DNA of 64,000 bases from Streptomyces sp. RKAG293. Lineage in GTDB: Bacteria; Actinomycetota; Actinomycetes; Streptomycetales; Streptomycetaceae. Positions 60,251-64,000 of the stretch are shown here, piece by piece; the stretch's first letter is position 1, and the number at the start of each line of letters is the position of its first letter. Location: contig NZ_JAJOZB010000001.1 in assembly GCF_023701745.1 (NCBI RefSeq), positions 806,001 to 870,000 of the forward strand, read 5' to 3'. The translations under genes and the position numbers were made by a program. The notes beneath the pieces were generated by a model. The model was not told the DNA's origin. It worked only from the letters and a program-made list of their open reading frames with translations, and made no database searches.

Positions 60251-60263
60251 GTCGGAGGACTGC

Positions 60264-60833
60264 ATGATCTGGTACGCACTGTTGGTGGCGGCGGTCGCCG
60301 CCGAGCGGGTCGCCGAACTCGTCGTCGCCCGGCGCAACGAGCGGTGGAGCATGTCCCGCGGAGCGGTCGTGGCCGGCCAGGGTCACTACCCCGCCATGGT
60401 CGCCCTGCACACCGCGCTGCTCGCCGGGTGCCTGATCGAGGCGGGGCTCGCCGACCGCCCCTTCGTACCCGCCCTGGGATGGCCGATGCTCGCCGTGGTG
60501 GTGGCGGCTCAGGGCCTTCGGTGGTGGTGCATCCGCACCCTGGGGCCGCGCTGGAACACCCGCGTGATCGTCATTCCCGGGATGCCGTTGGTGACCGGCG
60601 GCCCCTACCGGTGGCTCGGCCACCCCAACTACGTCGCCGTCGTCGCCGAAGGCCTGGCACTGCCCCTGGTGCACACCGCCTGGGTCACCGCGGTCGCCTT
60701 CACCGTCCTGAACGCCACGCTGCTGGCCGTGCGTGTGCGCTGTGAGAACGAGGCCCTGACCGGCGCCGCCGGACCGCAGGCGGCGCCGGCCGGGGCGCCG
60801 GGATCCGCCGCCGGCCTGGACGCGACGACATGA
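60264..60833 (+). CDS. ICMT-family membrane methyltransferase (SrsB-like)
   Basis: 189 aa with four to five hydrophobic helices and the SAM-binding motif GGPYRWLGHPNYVAVVAEG (the RHPNY-like block). Isoprenylcysteine-carboxyl-methyltransferase-type enzymes in type III PKS operons O-methylate alkylresorcinols. GTCGGAGGA precedes ATG 60264. The stop overlaps the flavoprotein start by 4 nt (ATGA). Confidence 0.9.
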   Translation: MIWYALLVAAVAAERVAELVVARRNERWSMSRGAVVAGQGHYPAMVALHTALLAGCLIEAGLADRPFVPALGWPMLAVVVAAQGLRWWCIRTLGPRWNTRVIVIPGMPLVTGGPYRWLGHPNYVAVVAEGLALPLVHTAWVTAVAFTVLNATLLAVRVRCENEALTGAAGPQAAPAGAPGSAAGLDATT

Positions 60834-61843
60834 TCGACGTCCTAGTGGCCGGCGGGGGTCCGGCCGGGCTGGCCGCCGCCATGCACGCCGCTCTCGCCGG
60901 GATGCGGGCCGTCGTCGTGGAACCCCGGTCCGCTCCCGTGGACAAGGCATGCGGGGAAGGAGTCATGCCGGGCGGTGTCGCCGCCTTGCGGACGCTGGGC
61001 ATCGACGTCGCCGGCCGTGAACTGCGCGGTATCCGCTACCTCGACGCCACCCGCCGGGCCGAGGCCGCCTTCCACGGCGGCACCGGGCTCGGGATCCGCC
61101 GCACCACCCTCCACGCGGCACTGCATCAACGCGCCCGGGATCTCGGGGTGGAGATGGTGACCGGCAAGGTCTCCGAGGTGCGCCAGTCGGCGGACCGCGT
61201 GGTCGCCGCGGGGATGACGGCCCGGTGGCTGATCGCCGCCGACGGACTGCACTCCCCGGTGCGCCGCGGCCTGGGGCTGGCCCTTCCGGACCGCGCGGAG
61301 GGACGCTACGGGCTGCGCCGGCACTACCGGGTGGAGCCGTGGACGGATTTCGTCGAGGTGCACTGGTCGGCCCACGGCGAGGCCTACGTGACGCCGGTCG
61401 CCGACGACCTGGTGGGCGTGGCCGTCCTGAGCCGCAGCCGGCGCGGCTACGACGACCACCTCGCCGCCTTTCCTGCGCTGGCGGCGCGGCTGCGCGACGC
61501 GACCGCGACCGCGGTACGCGGCGCCGGGCCGCTGCGCCAGCGGGTACGCCGCCGGGTGGCCGGCCGCATTCTGCTCGTCGGTGACGCCGCGGGCTACACC
61601 GACGCGCTCACCGGTGAGGGCATCGCGCTGGGTCTGCGGAGCGCCGAGGCAGCGGTGCGGAGTCTGGTAGGCGGACGGCCGGAAGCGTACGAGGCGGCGT
61701 GGGCGCGGCTGACACGGCGCCACCGTCTCCTGACCGGAGCGCTGCTGACGGCCGGCCGCCACCCGCGCACCGCGCGGCTGGTCGTCCCGGCCGCCTCCCG
61801 CCTGCCCGCCGTCTTCTCGGCCGCGGTGCACGTGCTGCGGTAG
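60830..61843 (+). CDS. FAD-dependent monooxygenase/geranylgeranyl-reductase-like (SrsC-like)
   Basis: 337 aa starting at ATG 60830. FAD binding: VLVAGGGPAGLAAAMHAA, the DKACGEGVMPGG loop and LLVGDAAGYTDALTGEGIALG near residue 250. It belongs to the geranylgeranyl reductase/aromatic hydroxylase group. In phenolic-lipid operons the third gene oxidises the methylated resorcinol to a quinone-type product. Coupled to the methyltransferase gene, it completes a three-gene tailoring unit. Confidence 0.88.
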   Translation: MIDVLVAGGGPAGLAAAMHAALAGMRAVVVEPRSAPVDKACGEGVMPGGVAALRTLGIDVAGRELRGIRYLDATRRAEAAFHGGTGLGIRRTTLHAALHQRARDLGVEMVTGKVSEVRQSADRVVAAGMTARWLIAADGLHSPVRRGLGLALPDRAEGRYGLRRHYRVEPWTDFVEVHWSAHGEAYVTPVADDLVGVAVLSRSRRGYDDHLAAFPALAARLRDATATAVRGAGPLRQRVRRRVAGRILLVGDAAGYTDALTGEGIALGLRSAEAAVRSLVGGRPEAYEAAWARLTRRHRLLTGALLTAGRHPRTARLVVPAASRLPAVFSAAVHVLR

Positions 61844-61888
61844 CCCGGTCCGGGCGGCGTGGACACGGCCGGCGGTCCGGGAAGCGGC

Positions 61889-63382
61889 TCACAGCTCCAG
61901 GGTGATGGTCCGGATCTCGGCGGCGGGTTCCACGGATCGGACCAGTCGGGCGAACGCGCCGAGCAGTCGCAGCAGTTCCGCCCCGTAGCCCAGAACGCCG
62001 TCGGTCTGGCTCAGCCCGTCGACCATCAGGACGCTCTCGCGCACGCCGTCCGCACCCACGGAGGACTTGAGGACGCACTCCCAGAACCACATCGTGTCCG
62101 CGCCGGTCAGCACCGCGGTCTCCACATCCGCGACACCCGTGTGGGCGTACCGCAGATACGGCAGCCGGTTCCCGTCCCGGGTGAGGAACGCCGGCCGGCG
62201 CATCGAGTAGATCCTGTTGTTCTGGCGGGAGGCCGCCCGCATCCCGCGGGTCCAGGTGCGTTCCCTGACCACCAGCCAGGTCTGGGCCGCTGCCAGACAC
62301 TCCATCAGCGAATCCCCGTGACCGCGGACGCAGAGCGCGACCGGCAGCGGGGTGCCCGGTCGCAGCGGGACCACGCCGAGGGGCAGGTCCGGCTTCCAGG
62401 TGGGCCGGAACACGGCCTGGCGACCGGGATCGGAGCGGTCGACGCCGCAGTCCTCGAGAAACCCGGCGAGGGTCCGCACCGTCTGCGGGCACACGGCGTG
62501 GCCGCGGTCCGCGATGCGCCACAGCAGGCAGACCATGGCGCGGAAGGTGCGCTGGCGGCCCAGCTCCGATTCCTGCGGGAGTTCGATGACCAGTTCGTCG
62601 CTGTCCGTGCCCGGAAGGCCGCCGACCAGGCGCAGCCGGGCGGCCGGTCCTGGACGGCCCCCGTCCAGGTCCACGACGCAGAGGCCCTGGTCCGTGCCCG
62701 GCCCGGAGGCGACGGGCAGCCCGCACGCGTGCAGCAGTGCCACGAGCGGTTCCCGCTCCGTCGCCGGGACGAGGATGCGGACACCGTCCCTGAACGCGCT
62801 CGGCAGCGGCATCACGTAGTCGTCGGCGAAGGGCGAGGCGTCGTGGAAGACGGTCGGCGCCCGCAGGGCCTGCGACTCGACCAGGCCGTCGAGCCGGGGC
62901 GGCCCGTCCGTGAGGCGCAGCGGAGGGCCGTCGGAGAGCGTCTGCGCGTGAGCGGAGCGGACCCAGGCGAACAGGTCGGCGTTGACCAGGGTGTCCTCCC
63001 TGGTGCGGCAGGACGGCACGGTGAGCCGCACGCCCGCCGCCTCGGGGGTGGCCTGGAGCGACCAGTCGCGGGCGAACCCACCGACCGGGTCGACCGCGCC
63101 CAGCACGAACCTGCAGCCGCCGTCGATGCCGCCCTCGACGCGGAGCAGGGAGCGCAGGCTCTTGCCCGCCACCTCGCCCACGTTGACCTTGCCGCCCGCG
63201 GCGGCCCAGGTGGAGGTGGCGTCCTCGACGTCGATCTGCGTCAGTGTGTGGAGTGCCGCCAGGGTGAGCAGATCGGCCCGGTCGACAGCGGGCCAGTCGG
63301 ACGGCGGTTCCAGCCAGTTGCCCGTCGGTGCGAGGTCGGACTCGATGAGTCGCTTGGTGGCACGCGCGGCGAAGATGCCCAT
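61889..63382 (-). CDS. Unrecognised 497-aa protein
   Basis: A real gene by codon bias and length, from ATG 63382 (GTG 63388 just before is also possible). No domain is recognised. Two halves: residues about 1-190 with AVDRADLLTLAALHTLTQIDV and DWSLQATPEAAGV; residues about 190-490 include SPFADDYVMPLPSAFRDGVRI, CVVDLDGGRPG, TLAGFLEDCGVDR and LMVDGLSQTDGVLG. Soluble, no signal peptide or membrane helix, few Cys. It converges on the type III PKS operon with a 45-nt gap and has no obvious partner. Confidence 0.75.
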   Translation of the reverse strand: MGIFAARATKRLIESDLAPTGNWLEPPSDWPAVDRADLLTLAALHTLTQIDVEDATSTWAAAGGKVNVGEVAGKSLRSLLRVEGGIDGGCRFVLGAVDPVGGFARDWSLQATPEAAGVRLTVPSCRTREDTLVNADLFAWVRSAHAQTLSDGPPLRLTDGPPRLDGLVESQALRAPTVFHDASPFADDYVMPLPSAFRDGVRILVPATEREPLVALLHACGLPVASGPGTDQGLCVVDLDGGRPGPAARLRLVGGLPGTDSDELVIELPQESELGRQRTFRAMVCLLWRIADRGHAVCPQTVRTLAGFLEDCGVDRSDPGRQAVFRPTWKPDLPLGVVPLRPGTPLPVALCVRGHGDSLMECLAAAQTWLVVRERTWTRGMRAASRQNNRIYSMRRPAFLTRDGNRLPYLRYAHTGVADVETAVLTGADTMWFWECVLKSSVGADGVRESVLMVDGLSQTDGVLGYGAELLRLLGAFARLVRSVEPAAEIRTITLEL

Positions 63383-63388
63383 GTCCAC

Positions 63389-63705
63389 TCGCCTACCGGT
63401 CCTGTGACGGCGGCGGCCGGCCGTGCGAGTAGGCCCCCCACTGCATGTTCTGCCCCCTCCCCAGCCCCCTGGCGCGAACCGCTGTCAGCGAGGCCGGCTG
63501 GAGGGCTTGGGGCCAGCGTAGGGTTCAGCGCCGAATGATGTACCACCAATCGGTAAAACCGCGGCCAATACGGAGTTAGCGCCTGTCAGCGGGACATCGC
63601 AGCCCTCCCCCGGCCTCGGCCGGCGGGCGCGCGGGGGCCCGGGCGGACCCGTGTGAGAGACGGCACGCTTGCCCGGATGCCCGCTCGGACCGGGTCCCGG
63701 ATGTC
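63389..63705. other. Intergenic region between the unknown gene and lpdA
   Basis: No gene is supported. The part 63520-63590 is AT-richer and includes a short TTGGTGG/CCACCAA region that may carry the promoter of the leftward unknown gene. The right end leads into the likely leaderless lpdA promoter. No clear hairpin was found. Confidence 0.4.
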
Positions 63706-63711
63706 TAGGGT
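63706..63711 (+). promoter_or_regulatory. Leaderless-type -10 box of lpdA
   Basis: TAGGGT (TAnnnT) ends 7 nt before ATG 63719, so the transcript would begin at the A of the start codon. No good -35 box was seen at the normal spacing and no ribosome-binding site precedes the gene beyond a weak AGGGTG overlap with this box. Confidence 0.5.
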
Positions 63712-63718
63712 GTGGATC

Positions 63719-64000
63719 ATGAGTACACATTTTGACGTCGTGGTCCTCGGCGCCGGTCCGGGCGGATACACGGCCGCCGTCCGCGCGACCCAGCTCGGAC
63801 TGCGCGCGGCGGTCATCGAGGAGAAGTACTGGGGCGGGGTGTGCCTGAACGTCGGTTGTATCCCGTCGAAGGCGCTGCTGCGCAACGCCGAACTGGCGCA
63901 CATCTTCACCCATGAGGCGAAGACCTTCGGCATCAAGGTCGAGGGCAAGGTCAGCTTCGACTACCGGGAGGCGTACCTGCGCAGTCGGAAGGTCGCCGAC
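63719..64000 (+). CDS. lpdA: Dihydrolipoyl dehydrogenase (E3), N-terminal part
   Basis: The first 94 codons, running off the window. FAD-binding start [23 protein letters not shown], then the redox-active disulfide [20 protein letters not shown] (Cys-x4-Cys). E3 reoxidises dihydrolipoamide of pyruvate and 2-oxoglutarate dehydrogenase complexes with NAD+. It closely follows Streptomyces and Mycobacterium LpdA patterns. No other complex subunits are in view. Confidence 0.95.
   Translation, partial: MSTHFDVVVLGAGPGGYTAAVRATQLGLRAAVIEEKYWGGVCLNVGCIPSKALLRNAELAHIFTHEAKTFGIKVEGKVSFDYREAYLRSRKVAD

Overview
The window is about 64 kb of very GC-rich DNA with strong G/C bias at third codon positions, frequent GTG starts, many 4-nt ATGA/GTGA gene overlaps and several apparently leaderless promoters. 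Gene content points the same way: a group 1h [NiFe]-hydrogenase cluster, SpoIIE-type phosphatase, anti-sigma-type ATPase, many TetR/XRE/LuxR regulators, a type III polyketide synthase and secreted hydrolases. The source is almost certainly a Streptomyces or close relative. No rRNA, tRNA, CRISPR array, insertion sequence or phage module was seen. Homology statements and comparisons with named reference proteins come from memory of the families; no search was run.

Layout. 1-3.5 kb: tail of a PL7 alginate lyase, a beta/gamma-crystallin plus ricin-lectin protein, an SGNH esterase and a GNAT acetyltransferase. 3.6-19.9 kb: the main block, a high-affinity [NiFe]-hydrogenase locus. hypB and hypA run leftward. 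From a good promoter at about 4.8 kb, hhyS, hhyL, a NifU-domain protein, four to five conserved small or uncharacterised genes, a maturation protease, a HypC-HypF fusion, a second hypC, hypD, hypE, a DUF6390-type gene and hypX run rightward, mostly with overlapping stop and start codons. Together they encode the H2-oxidising core, nickel insertion (HypA/B), Fe(CN)2CO assembly (HypC/D/E/F), an O2-dependent CO source (HypX) and the protease that trims HhyL.

19.9-38.2 kb: single metabolic genes and regulators: aldo/keto reductase with ArsR-type regulator, haloalkane dehalogenase behind a palindromic operator, secreted GH3-CBM glycosidase, GAF-SpoIIE phosphatase, oleate hydratase, acetyltransferases, metallo-hydrolase, secreted Ala-rich protein, FGE-like protein, secreted trypsin-like protease, D-cysteine desulfhydrase-like enzyme with a coupled lipoprotein, and a TetR-MFS pair. 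38.5-44.4 kb: a Tat-exported protein with three Cys-rich repeats, small conserved genes, an acetyltransferase remnant, a membrane-anchored esterase and a TetR regulator whose operator occurs three times.

44.7-46.8 kb: a compact operon of a cyclodipeptide synthase and a P450 that closely resemble the Mycobacterium tuberculosis pair Rv2275/CYP121 (cyclo-Tyr-Tyr to mycocyclosin), with its own promoter and terminator. 46.9-58.2 kb: galactose-oxidase-type copper radical oxidase with duplicated discoidin domains, regulators, FMN-binding protein, lipoprotein peptidase, DoxX, XRE-cupin regulator and MFS exporter. 58.1-61.9 kb: UbiA prenyltransferase divergent from a type III PKS, ICMT-like methyltransferase and flavoprotein set resembling srsABC phenolic-lipid operons. 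The window ends with an unrecognised 497-aa protein and the start of a dihydrolipoyl dehydrogenase.
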